Shown piece after piece: positions 21,957 through 33,600 of a stretch of 64,000 nt of DNA. Source of the stretch: Chrysemys picta bellii (taxonomy: Eukaryota; Chordata; Testudines; Emydidae). A program made the position numbers and the translations under genes. Numbering within the stretch: the first letter of the stretch is position 1; each line of letters begins with the position of its first letter. Below the pieces are notes generated by a model. It worked only from the letters and a program-made list of their open reading frames with translations. It was not told where the DNA came from and did no database searches. The stretch spans positions 69,577,468 through 69,641,467 of the forward strand of contig NC_088796.1 of NCBI RefSeq assembly GCF_011386835.1, read 5' to 3'.

Positions 21957-24030
21957 TTATTGAAGTAACAAAGTTATTGTAGTTTACCAGACATAATGGG
22001 CTTAATTCAGCTTTGGTGAAGGCAAGTGCATCCCCATTTGCATTCAGTACGCTCAGTCCTGCAAGGAACTGAGCATTTTGGTCATAGTCCAGAAAAGTAC
22101 TTAAGGGCCATAGTGCTCAACTTGTGGGAGGACTGAGACCAGTGGGAATTGTGCTTGTCCCACTAAGGCTGAATCTGGCTCACTATGTGATATATCTTAG
22201 ATTAGCTTTCCACTTGAAAGAACAGCAATCAATTTGGAGGCATTAAGTTTAATAGTCTTTACTTTTATTTAATATTAATTGTAATAAAATTTTGGCCTAT
22301 CGCATTTTAAAAGGAAGCCCTCATTTCCTGGATTAACTGAACTGTGTAGAAAGTTAGGGATGAGTCAGAGTCAAAATGAAAATGGAAATATTTTTAATTT
22401 TGAAAAAATAGGTTTATAAAAACATGTCTGGAATTTCATTGAGCATTTATGTCATTTAATTCTGGTAAGTAAATTCTGTGCTTCTATTTATCCAACTAAT
22501 CTACTCCCCACCAGCATTTGTAGTGTGCATGCTGAGTAAAATGTTCTTGACAGAGCAATCTTTTTGGATACAAATAACCATTGTAAAATACATCACATTT
22601 GCCTAATGCTGTCCTTATCTTCAGCAAGATTGGTTGTTTGTATTAGTTTGGTTGTGTAAAGAAGGAGAGCAAGTGTCTCTCTCTTCAGCATTAAAATTAA
22701 GAATAGATCTTTAGAATTGAGACTAAGGCTTGAAAACAGAAAGGTCTATTGAAGGTCAGGGCTCTGAGACTTACAGTAGTCCAACTGCTTTACCAACTAA
22801 TCAATAGCCACAGCTAATATGAAAGGCTGCTGCCCCCCGCCACCGCCCAATGTTCAGCTTTGTTAACAGAGATTTCAACCTCATCGAAGCAATAGGTAAA
22901 ACTTTTACAAAATCACAGGCATCAGATAACTTTTTTTCAAAAGTTCAAGATTTAGTGGCTATTGGCAAGCCTTAGTCTTCTGGGCATTTGCATGCTCCCA
23001 TTAATTGATGGAAGGACAAGAGTATCATCACTTACCATGTTCTTACTCTAGTTTTTGAGAAGGAAAATTAAATACATTACCACCATATGCACTACAAAGA
23101 CCCCTCAGCCAAAATAAGCAGCACTTTCTTGCTAATGATAAAGATGTTTGTTTCCTGGAGAACAAACTAGCGGAGTATGGTAGCCCTAGGTGATACCCCA
23201 AGCACTCCAATTCAGGAATATTTTATAGTCATTTTAATACCTTCTTTAATCTTTTTTCAGTGATTAGTACTATTTATTATGCTGCCCTTGTGACATTTTA
23301 AATAATATTTTACAATAAGACACAAGAAAAATAAATGATCTGTGGCAGCAAAATTTTTCTGAGGTGTTAGCTTTCAGACAGTTGTGATTTTTATCCTAAG
23401 AGCAACATTAAAATCTGCTAGTACATAAACTTTGCTGATGTTTTCTTTTTTATCTTTTCTGATTGCTCACCTTTTATAAATGATTTATTGTGCCCTGTGT
23501 CATTTTGTAGAACTGCATATTTATGCCACTTATTAACAGCTGATGGAAAACCTGATGAAATGTTTTTATGTTTCATAATCTTTTGAAAATGAGTTAATTT
23601 TCAGTTATGAGAAAAAGGTAGAGAACACTCCTTGCAAAGCATATAGAGGCACATCCTGAAAGGTGCTGAGCATCTTCAGCTCCCACTGACACCAACACTC
23701 ATCCAAAAAACAACTCTAATTCTCTAGCCCAAGAACCTTCTATCTAGCATAGAAATAATGGGCTTGTATCAAAGGAGTACATTTTCAAAAGGGCTAAGGC
23801 CTGGCCTCCCTTTTTACACATGTATTTTGCAACTGGAAAATGAATTGCAGATGAAAATCTGAATACTCGTACCGCTAAACACCTAATCTACATGATACCC
23901 AGATTTGCACGTTTAGTTCAGCTGTAGGAAAAAAGAGCAGGTGCAAATTGCACCTGCAAAAGGGAGACTGCTGTTTTGGTCCAACGTGTTTCTAGACCTA
24001 TGCACACAGCAGATCACACTGTGTAGCTCA
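21957..24030. other. No recognised gene
   Basis: AT-rich noncoding DNA. No supported exon, repeat end or tandem array was identified. Confidence 0.4.
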
Positions 24031-24034
24031 GTGG

Positions 24035-24690
24035 TTTCCAACCGTTTTATGCACAAGATAACTTTTTGAATTTAAGTGCAACCCAGGATCTACCCTGTCC
24101 CTTCCCCGAGATCCAGCCCTTTCCCCAAAGCCCCACAACGCTTACTCCATCCCCCACTTCCTCCATCACTTGTTCTCCCCCACCCTCACTCACTTTCACC
24201 GGGCTGGGGCAGGTGGTTGGGGTTCAGAAGGGGGTATGGGCTCTGGGCTGGGGCTGGCATGTGGGATGGGGCTCCAGGCTGAGCCTGGGGCAGGGGGTTG
24301 GCGTGCAGGAGGAGGTGCGGAGTGCAGGTTCTGGGAGGGAGCTTGGGTGCATGAGGGGACTCTGGGCTGGGGCAGAGTGTTGGAGCGCACGAAGAGGTAT
24401 GGGGTGCTGTCTCTGGGAGGGGGCTCAGGGCTAGGGCAGGGGCTTGAGGTGCAGGAGTGGGTTCAGGGTGCAGGAAGGGGTAGGGGGTGCTGGCTCTGGG
24501 AGGGGGCTCACGGCTGGGGGTTGGTGTACGGGCTCCCGCTGGGTGGCACTTACCTAAGTTGGCTCCCGGTCGGCGGCACAGCGGGGCTAAGGCAGGCTCC
24601 CTGCCTGCCCCGGCCCCACACTGCTCCTAGAAGTGGCCAACATGCCCCTGCAGCATGTTCGACTCTAACAATCCGGATTAATACTGGGCT
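24035..24690. repeat. GC-skewed repeat with a hAT-like left end
   Basis: Starts CAGTGGTTTCCAACCGTTTT, then a C-rich stretch (24100-24190) followed by a long G-rich run of GGGCTGGGG-type minor repeats. The right end is not visible. Both strands have open frames purely because of skewed composition. Confidence 0.5.
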
Positions 24691-24699
24691 ATGACAGAG

Positions 24700-25487
24700 A
24701 TGGCTTTGTTAGTGTAACCCACTCATATTATACGTCCCCAGTCAAATAGTTTACTATTTTTCTAAATGTTTCACAATTTTTTGCAACATTTTAAATTGAT
24801 TTTTTAATCAAAAACCTTATAAAAATTATTATAACACACTTTTGTTACCAAAAGCTGGGGTTTGAGTAAAAACAAGTTTCGATTTTTTTAATTAAAATGT
24901 TTTTTACAACATTTAAATGGGTCCATTTCTAACCCTGCAAAATGGAAAACTTCAAATGTTAAAGTTTTTGTGACATTTATTCTTGAACCTGCTCTATTAG
25001 CAGCTGATGATTTCAGGGGTCATTGTAGGGTGGAGCATGTCAGAACAATGTACCAACACTACTTTCTCCAGGCTCCATCTTGCATCTGCTGTTTTGGTCT
25101 GCAGCTGCGCCTAGAAAAGGGAGCAGGAAAGTGCAATTTATGTACCAACACTAGCATTTCAGAGAGCATCTTAGCTTAATTTTTTAGCCACCCACTGTGA
25201 TCTGGGATCTAACTTAACATTACATCAACCAATGGTTCATTAGAGGATTAATGTTCAACCAGTTCATAAATTTCTTAAATAGCTGGATTCATGTACATAC
25301 ATAATGTTTTGATGTCCCTAGCAAAGATATCTCCTCCCCACCTGATGGTAGTGGACAGGTGTAGAGCTGTGACTATGGAAATGGCATGTGTGTTTCCATA
25401 TTTGTGTTCTCACTACTTTTCAAATCGAATGTGCTCAATTTATAGGTTAAAACTTTTTTTTTCTGTAACTTACAGCACTACAAATAC
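24700..25487. other. No recognised gene
   Basis: AT-rich DNA with T runs. The open stretch at 24970-25179 has no domain. Confidence 0.4.
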
Positions 25488-25499
25488 AACCTGAAATCT

Positions 25500-25635
25500 C
25501 AGAGGGGTAGCCGTGTTAGTCTGGATCTGTAAAAAGCAACAGAGAGTCCTGTGGCACCTTTAAGACTAACAGATGTATTGGAACATAACCTTTCGTGGGT
25601 GAATACCCATTCACCCAGGACTCTCTGTTGCTTTT
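25500..25635 (+). repeat. GGGTAGCCGTGTTAGTCTG-family repeat with snap-back end
   Basis: Left end AGAGGGGTAGCCGTGTTAG, then GTGGCACCTTTAAGAC and CCTTTCGTGGGTGAATACC. The last about 20 bp (GGACTCTCTGTTGCTTTT) is the exact reverse complement of an internal segment near 25535. A perfect 12-bp duplication AACCTGAAATCT flanks it at 25488-25499 and 25636-25647. Confidence 0.75.
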
Positions 25636-25649
25636 AACCTGAAATCTGA

Positions 25650-26764
25650 AAGTCAAGCTTGGTTTCTCAGGGCTCATGCATCGTCACTAATAATAAACAT
25701 TCTGAAAGGCCAAATTCTGCCATCATTTCCCCCTGTGCAGCAGTGAAGCAATTTGATTTCACAGATGTAGCTAAGGGCAAAATTTGATCCAGTATGTTGA
25801 CCCATAGAGCTAACAATTCTATGGACTTATTAGTGAATCAGATTAGGATCCAGCTCAATTTTTACATATTCACTTTTCAGAGTAGAGCTGTACTTCACGT
25901 TATTTCCTGTTGTTTAGATTATCACTGTATTAATCAGACCTGGGTCAGATGCAACTGAGTTTCCACAATTAGGAAACAATGGCTTGTTTACTCTCAGGCC
26001 AGTGACCTACATGGAGCAAAGGAAGTAGCATTTCTTTTTGTTGGACTGAATCCTATGAGAGAATGTCTTCATGAGGCCAAACTGCGCTCTGCTACAGGTT
26101 GCACCATTGTAAATGAGAGCAGAATTTGAGCCCTTATACGTATGTAACTCCACATAAGAATACCGAAATAAATAACCTCCCTAATAAATGATTGTGCCTT
26201 TAAAAAAAAATGGTACAATGTTTGGAGAAGCCACAAGGTGGCAGAAAAGCAATATATATATTTTATATATCAAAACAGATGCTGTTTAAAGGAAATGTCT
26301 AGATCCAAATGAGATATGGAGGAAAGCAGTTTAACAAGGAGTGTTATGCTTAACATTGGCCATGAACCCAAATTTTCACATGGGAAGTAGAAAACATGGA
26401 CTTTGAAATGCATGTACAAAATATGCTTGAATGAGCTCGGCTCCTGTACCTCCTGACAGATTGTTTTTAGCCACCTTTCAGAATCAGAAGATTGATACAC
26501 AGTAATAATGTATAACATCTGATCTTCCTGCATTTCCACAGTGCATTGTAAAGCATAACTTCAGCATATAATAATAATGACCATTTTTTATGTTCTAACC
26601 TTTATTCAGAAGTATCATCGTTCTGCATACTGAGATCATGAGGACGGTGTAATGTAGCTTTATTTTGCTTTGTATCTTTCATACAAGCTGTATCCCAAAA
26701 TGCTCTACATAATCAATAGTAAAAAAGTTAGGACTAGATTGTTTACTGTCAGTGTATAGCAAGG
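25650..26764. other. No recognised gene
   Basis: AT-rich noncoding DNA with a poly-A-like run at 26202-26211 and a TATATATA stretch near 26255. Confidence 0.4.
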
Positions 26765-26772
26765 GTCTAGCT

Positions 26773-27083
26773 CAAGGGTAGGCAACCTATGGCACGTGTG
26801 CCGAAGGCGGCACGTGAGCTGATTTTCAGTGGCACTCTCACTGCCCAGGTCCTGGCCATCGGTCTGGGGGGCTCTGCATTTTAATTTAATTTTAAACGAA
26901 GCTTCTTAAACCTTTTAAAAACTGCATGTACTTTACATACAACAATAGTTTAGTTATATATTATAGACTTATAGAAAAAGACCTTCTAAAAACGTTAAAA
27001 TGTATGACTGGCACGCGAAACCTTAAATCAGAGTGAATAAATGAAGACTCTGCACACCACTTCTGAAAGGTTGCCTACCCCTG
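26773..27083. mobile_element. Non-autonomous hAT element, 311 bp
   Basis: Ends CAAGGGTAGGCAACC and the complement of CAGGGGTAGGCAACC, flanked by a perfect 8-bp duplication GTCTAGCT at 26765-26772 and 27084-27091. The interior is AT-rich and noncoding. Confidence 0.92.
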
Positions 27084-27144
27084 GTCTAGCTTGTAGCTGC
27101 ACTCCCCCAGGTGCAGACCAGTGAGGGAAATGTGACTCAAGATT

Positions 27145-30100
27145 TGATATAAATAAGAACATAACATAAGAACGGCTGTACCGGGTCAGACCAAAGGTCC
27201 ATCTAGCCCAGTATCCTGTCTACCGACAGTGGCCAATGCCAGCTGCCCCAGAGGGAGTGGACCAACAGGCAATGATCAAGTGATCTCTCTCCTGCCATCC
27301 ATCTCCATCCTCTGACAAACAGAGACTAGGGACACCATTCCTTACCCATCCTGGCTAATAGCCATTAATGGACTTAACCACCATGAATTTATCCAGTTCT
27401 CTTTTAAATGCTGTTATTGTCCTAGCCTTCACAACCTCCTCAGGTAAGGAGTTCCAGAAGTTGACTGTGCGCTGCGTGAAGAAGAACTTCCTTGTATTTG
27501 TTTTAAACCTGCTGCCTATTAATTTAATTTGGTGACCCCTAGTTCTTATATTATGGGAATAAGTAAATAACTTTTCCTTATCCACTTTCTCCACATCACT
27601 CATGATTTTATATACCTCTATCATATCCCCCCTTAGTTTCCTCTTTTCCAAGCTGAAGAGTCCTAGCCTCTTTAATCTCTCCTCATATGGGACCCATTCC
27701 AAACCCCTAATCATTTTAGTTGCCTTTTTCTGAACCTTTTCTAGTGCCAGTATATCTTTTTTTAGATGAGGAGACCACATCTGTACGCAGTATTCGAGAT
27801 GTGGGCGTATCATCGATTTATATAAGGGCAATAATATATTTTCAGTCTTATTTTCTATCCCCTTTTTAATGATTCCTAACATCCTGTTTGCTTTTTTGAC
27901 CGCCTCTGCACACTGCGTGGACATCTTCAGAGAACTATCCACGATGACTCCAAGATCTTTTTCCTGACTTGTTGTAGCTAAATTAGCCCCATCATATTGT
28001 ATGTACAGTTGGGGTTATTTTTTCCAATGTGCATTACTTTACATTTATCCACATTAAATTTCATTTGCCATTTTGTTGCCCAATCACTTAGTTTTGTGAG
28101 ATCTTTTTGAAGTTCATCACAGTCTGCTTTGGTCTTAACTATCTTGAGCAGTTTAGTATCATCTGCAAACTTTGCCACCTCACTGTTTACCCCTTTCTCC
28201 AGATCATTTATAAATAAGTTGAATAGAATTGGTCCGAGGACTGACCCTTGGGGAACACCACTAGTTACCTCTCTCCATTCTGAGAATTTACCATTAATTC
28301 CTACCCTTTGTTCCCGGTCTTTTAACCAATTCTCAATCCATGAAAGGACCTTCCCCTTTATCCCATGACAACTTACTTTACTTAAGAGCCTTTGGTGAGG
28401 GACCTTGTCAAAGGCTTTCTGGAAATCTAAGTACACTATATCCACTGGATCCCCCTTGTCCACATGTTTGTTGACCCCTTCAAAGAACTCTAATAGATTA
28501 GTAAGACACGATTTCCCTTTACAGAAACCATGTTGACTATTGCTCAACAGTTTATGTTTTTCTATGTGTCTGACAATTTTATTCTTAACTATTGTTTCAA
28601 TTAATTTGCCCGGTACCGACGTTAGACTTACCGGTCTGTAATTGCCGGGATCACCTCTAGAGCCCTTTTTAAATATTGGCGTTACATTAGCTAACTTCCA
28701 GTCATTGGGTACAGAAGACGATTTAAAGGACAGGTTACAAACCTTAGTTAATAGTTCCGCAACTTCACATTTGAGTTCTTTCAGAACTCTTGGGTGAATG
28801 CCATCTGGTCCCGGTGACTTGTTAATGTTAAGTTTATCAATTAATTCCAAAACCTCCTCTAGTGACACTTCAATCTGTGACAGTTCCTCAGATTTGTCAC
28901 CTACAAAAGCCAGCTCAGGTTTGGGAAGCTCCCTAACATCCTCAGCCATGAAGACTGAAGCAAAGAATCCATTTAGTTTCTCTGCAATGACTTTATCTTC
29001 TTTAAGCGCTCCTTTTGTATCTCGATCATCAAGGGGCCCCACTGGTTGTTTAGCAGGCTTCCTGCTTCTGATATACTTTAAAAACATTTTGTTATTACCT
29101 TTGGAGTTTTTGGCTAGCCGTTCTTCAAACTCCTCTTTGGCTTTTCTTATTACATTCTTGCACTTAATTTGGCAGTGTTTATGCTCCTTTCTATTTGCCT
29201 CACTAGGATTTGACTTCCACTTTTTAAAGGAAGTCTTTTTATCTCTCACTGCTTCTTTTACATGGTTGTTAAGCCACGGTGGCTCTTTTTTAGTTCTTTT
29301 ACTGTATTTCTTAATTTGGGGTATACATTGAAGTTGGGCCTCTATTATGGTGTCTTTAAAAAGTGTCCATGCAGCTTGCAGGGATTTCACTTTAGTCACT
29401 GTACTTTTTAACTTCTGTTTAACTAACCCCCTCATTTTTGCATAGTTCCCCCTTTTGAAATTAAATGCCACAGTGTTGGGCTGTTGAGATGTTCTTCCCA
29501 CCACAGGGATGTTGAATGCTATTGTATTATGGTCACTATTTCCAAGCGGTCCTGTTATAGTTACCTCTTGGACCAGCTCCTGTGCTCCACTCAGGATTAA
29601 ATCGAGAGTTGCCTCTCTCCTTGTGGGTTCCCGTACCAGCTGCTCCATGAAGCATTTAAAGTATCAAGAAATTTTATCTCAGCATTTAGTCCTGAAGTGA
29701 AATGTTCCCAGTCAATATGGGAATAATTGAAATCCTCCACTATTATTGGGTTCTTAATTTTGATAGCCTCTCTAATTTCCCTTAGCATTTCATCATCACT
29801 ATCACTGTCCTGGTCAGGTGGTCTATAATAGATCCCCAATGTTATATTCTTATTAGAGCATGAAATTTCTATCCATAGAGATTCTATGGAACATGTGGAT
29901 TCACTTAAGATTTTTACTTCATTTGATTCTACATTTTCTTTCACATATAGTGCCACTCCCTGTTCTGTCCTTCCGATATATTTTGTACCCCGGAATGATT
30001 GTGTCCCATTGATTGCTCTCAGTCCACCAGGTTTCTGTGATGCCTATTATATCAATATCCTCCTTTATCACAAGGCACTCTAGTTCACCCATCTTATTAT

Positions 30101-30190
30101 TTAGACTTCTAGCATTTGTGTACAAACACTTAAAAAACTTGTCACTGTTTAAGTACCAGTCAGATTATTTTAGTGACTAAGGGAATTTCT
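27145..30190 (-). mobile_element. CR1 LINE, second subfamily
   Basis: About 3 kb on the minus strand from the endonuclease N-terminus to a 3' UTR that ends with AAGAAC/ATAAGAAC repeats near 27150. Its sequence and tail differ from the CR1 at 14.5-18 kb, marking a separate subfamily. The DIRS element begins about 100 bp beyond its 5' end. 5'-truncated: no ORF1. Confidence 0.85.
27355..30125 (-). pseudogene. CR1 ORF2: endonuclease and reverse transcriptase
   Basis: Endonuclease: NARSLNNKMGEL, IGITETWW, YRPPDQD, and a degraded VEDFNYSHIDW where GDFN is expected, near 29745. RT: KSPGPDGIHPRVLKEL, NYRPVSLTSVPGKL, motif A IVYLDFQKAFDKVPH near 28420, motif [15 protein letters not shown] near 28245, and motif C VAKFADDTKLL near 28160. 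C-terminal NFWNSLPEEVV follows near 27460. Breaks: about 29930 (endonuclease), about 29640, and about 27980 (one base lost in a G run). The long RT frame 27978-29648 is otherwise intact. Confidence 0.88.
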
Positions 30191-30290
30191 GATATCCTCC
30201 AGAAACATCACCTGGACACCAGAAGTTAATTCAACCCTGACAACATATAGCTCTGGCCCAGGCTTTTTGAGCTTTGAACCATAGCTATGG

Positions 30291-30474
30291 TTCTTCTTCG
30301 AGTGCTTGCTCATATCCATTCCAATTAGGTGTGCGCGCGCCGCGTGCACGATCGTCGGAGAATTTTCTACCCTAGCAACACCGGCGGGTCGGCTGTGGAG
30401 CCCCCTAGAGTGGCGCCTTCATGGCGCTGAATATATACCCCAGCCGACCCGGCGCCCCCTCAGTTCCTTCTTAC
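30291..30474. repeat. DIRS left inverted terminal repeat
   Basis: Reverse complement of 36323-36500 with very few differences. The outermost about 20 bp differ from the right copy (CTTCGAGTGCTTGC here against CTTCGAGATGTGTTGC). Contains TATATA at about 30431-30436, which could serve as a promoter directing transcription rightward. Confidence 0.85.
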
Positions 30475-30681
30475 CGCCCCTGACGGTCGTTGGAACTGTG
30501 GAGCGCGGCGTAGCTGTTCTCCACTCTCCCTAGCTTATTCAGTCATTCACAGTTATAGTTATAGTTCTAGTTGTTTATAGTTAAATAGTTGTTTTTTTCA
30601 CTTGTTAATAGTTGTTATATAGTTCAAGGGGATTAAGGGGGTTGTCTCCCCCTTTTTTCCCCCGGCCGCGTGGCCGGGCTC

Positions 30682-33600
30682 ATGCCCAAGGCTCCCGGCT
30701 TCAAGCAGTGCGCCTCCTGCGCTAAACCTATGCCAACGAGTGACCCGCACGACTCGTGTCTGAAGTGCCTGGGAGAGTCCCATCAAACAGATAAGTGCAA
30801 GATCTGTAAGGCCTTCAGACCGAGGACCAAGAAGGAGCGGGACTTTCGGCTCCGGCAACTCCTTATGGAGGCGGCACTTAGCCCGGACGCTCCATCAGCG
30901 CGTCAGGCCCCGGCACCTAGCACCTCGGTGCGCAGTGCCCCGGCGGCACCGACCATTCTGACCACGCGAGTGGCGTCGGACAAGCCTCCACGGCACCGGA
31001 CCTCGTCGGCACCACAATCACAGCAAGTGCCTCGGCGCCGTTCATTATCCCCGGGACATAAAAAATCCCATAAGACGGGGACCTCTGTGCCGAAGACGCC
31101 GGCTCCCCCAGTGCCGGGGGTAGAGCCGCGTCCGCCTGTGGAGCACCGGAAACAGGTGCCTCCAGCACCGTCGACTCCGGCTCCGAGGCCGTTGAGTCCG
31201 GTGCAGACAGGGTCACCACCGCGACCGGCGGTGATACAGTGCCTCCCGTCGACCCCAGAGACCTTCGCGACGGCGAGAGACTTGATCGCTCTCACGGAGC
31301 CGGCACCGCCCCAACCACCGGCACCGCCGGCACCGTTGACTCGTCCGGTCCAATCTAGGGGGAAACCTGCCTTGATGCGCCCTCCATCGCAGGGGCTGGA
31401 ACCACGGCACCGGTCCAGGTCCCGAAGCAGGTCCCCACGCCGCTCGCAGTCCCGGCGCCGGATATCACCTCGGCACCGGTCGTACTCGCGGCCAAGATCA
31501 TCGTCGCGGCACCGCTCTACGTCTCGGCACCGCTATGATCGTCGGCACCGATCAACATCGAGACGTAGTTCTCGGCACCGATACGATCGACGCTCGACGT
31601 CGAGAGGCCGCTCCCGGCACCGGGCCTACTCCAGGTCATCGTCCAGGTCCAGATCCGACTCCTGGCACCGGCGAGGTCATCGGCACCGATCGCGATCTCG
31701 GCACCGATCGCCGGCACCGCGTAGAGATAGAACATCTCCGGACCGGCACCGTGCGGCACCGCATCCCACGGGATTCGTCTCGGCGCACTCGGCACCGCCA
31801 TGGCCATCGAGATCGGTGTCTCGCTCCTCTGAGGACTTATCGAGATCGGCATACCCCCCTCAGGGGCAAGCCGAGGAGCAGGACATAGGCCATTGGCAGG
31901 AGGTAGCAGAGGACCCTGCTCATGGCCCATCTCACTGGTCGTTCTGGACCCCGTGGGCGTACCATCAGGCGCAAGGGGCTCCAATAACTTCGACCTCTCG
32001 CTCGGGTCACTCCGATAGAAGGGCCCCAGAGTCCACCATCTCTCGGCCTCCGCCAGGGGGCATGGAGGCTTCTGTGTCCGCACCACCTGACGTCCTGGAC
32101 CCAAGGGCAGGTGATGCTCCGGCCCAGGAGCAGGGAGACCAGGACCCTCCCTTGGATCCTTTACCACCGGAGGCATCTTCCTCTTCCTCTCCGGATGAGG
32201 CAGTGGCGGGCACGTCGTGCACAGGTCCACCCCCAATAGATCTTCGGGCTCACCAGGACCTCCTACGTAGGGTGGCCCGTAATATGGACCTGCAGGCGGA
32301 GGAGATAGTGGAGGTGCAAGACCCCATTGTAAATATCCTCGCGGCGGATGCCCCATCAAGAGTGGCGTTACCCCTGATCCGTACGATCCAGGCTAATGCA
32401 AATACGATATGGCAAACTCCTGCCTCCATCCCACCCACAGCGAGAGGGGTGGAAAGAAAGTACTTTGTCCCCTCCAAAGACTACGAGTACTTGTATACCC
32501 ATCCCCAGCCGTGTTCACTGGTGGTGGCATCAGTGAATGCAAGGGAGCGCCACGGTCAACAGGCCGCAGCGCCCAAATCGAAGGAGGCTAAGCGCCTCGA
32601 TTTGTTTGGCCGTAAAGTTTATTCAGCCGGAGGGCTGCAACTTAGAGCGGCTAACCAGCAGGCGCTCCTGAGCCGCTACAACTTTAACTCCTGGAACTCT
32701 ATGGGGAAGTTCAAGGAATTGGTTCCCCAAGAGTCCAGGGAGGAGTTTGGGGCCTTGGTAGAGGAAGGTAAGGAGGTGGCTCGGACCTCCTTACAGGCCT
32801 CCTTGGACATAGCGGACTCGGCTGCGAGAACCCTGGCTTCGGGCATCGCTATGCGAAGGACCTCCTGGCTCCAAGTTTCGGGTTTGCCCCCGGAATTGCA
32901 ACAAACCCTGCAGGATTTGCCCTTTGAAGGACAGGGGTTGTTCTCAGAGAAGACGGACTCTCGCCTGCAGAGCCTCAAGGACTCCAGGACAATCATGCGC
33001 TCCCTGGGGATGCATGTTGCGGGTCCTCAGCGCAGGCCATTTAGGCCTCAGCCTCAGCGCTTCTACCCCCCCCACCTCGTCAGAGACAGGACTCGGCCCG
33101 GAGGCGAGGGCGAGGTGGTAGACGAAGGTGGACCGGCCCTCAACCCGGTCAGAACCAAGGGCCAGCAAGGCCACCCGCAGACCCCAGGCAGAACTTTTGA
33201 AGGTGCGGTCGAGAACGGCGCCCCAGTCATCCCCCAGGATCCAGCCCCCTCCTTTCGGGATCGCCTCTCCCACTTCCACCATGTTTGGTCCCTTATAACT
33301 TCGGACCGTTGGGTCCTTCGCACGGTGGAGAGGGGATACGCTATCCAGTTTTCTTCAATCCCCCCCTCCCACTCCCCTTCCCCGTCCCTCTTCAGGGACC
33401 CTTCTCACGAGCAACTTCTTATACAGGAGGTTTCCACGCTCCTTGCTATGGGGGCCATAGAGGAGGTTCCAGTAGAGTTAAGGGGCAGGGGATTCTATTC
33501 CCGCTACTTCCTGATCCCCAAGTCCAAAGGGGGTCTGCGACCCATCTTGGACTTGCGCGGACTCAACAAATTCGTAGTAAAGTTGAAGTTTCGCATGGTC

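Noticed and set aside
24066..24694. Gly/Trp-rich open frames
   Set aside because: Product of a GC-skewed repeat; no coding evidence.
25500..25635. Classification as a hAT element from its inverted-looking ends
   Set aside because: Flanking duplication is 12 bp (13 bp at the related 38,702 copy), not 8 bp.
31517..32359. 280-codon minus-strand frame inside the DIRS element
   Set aside because: Antisense of the Arg/Ser-rich Gag segment; openness follows from the repetitive codons.
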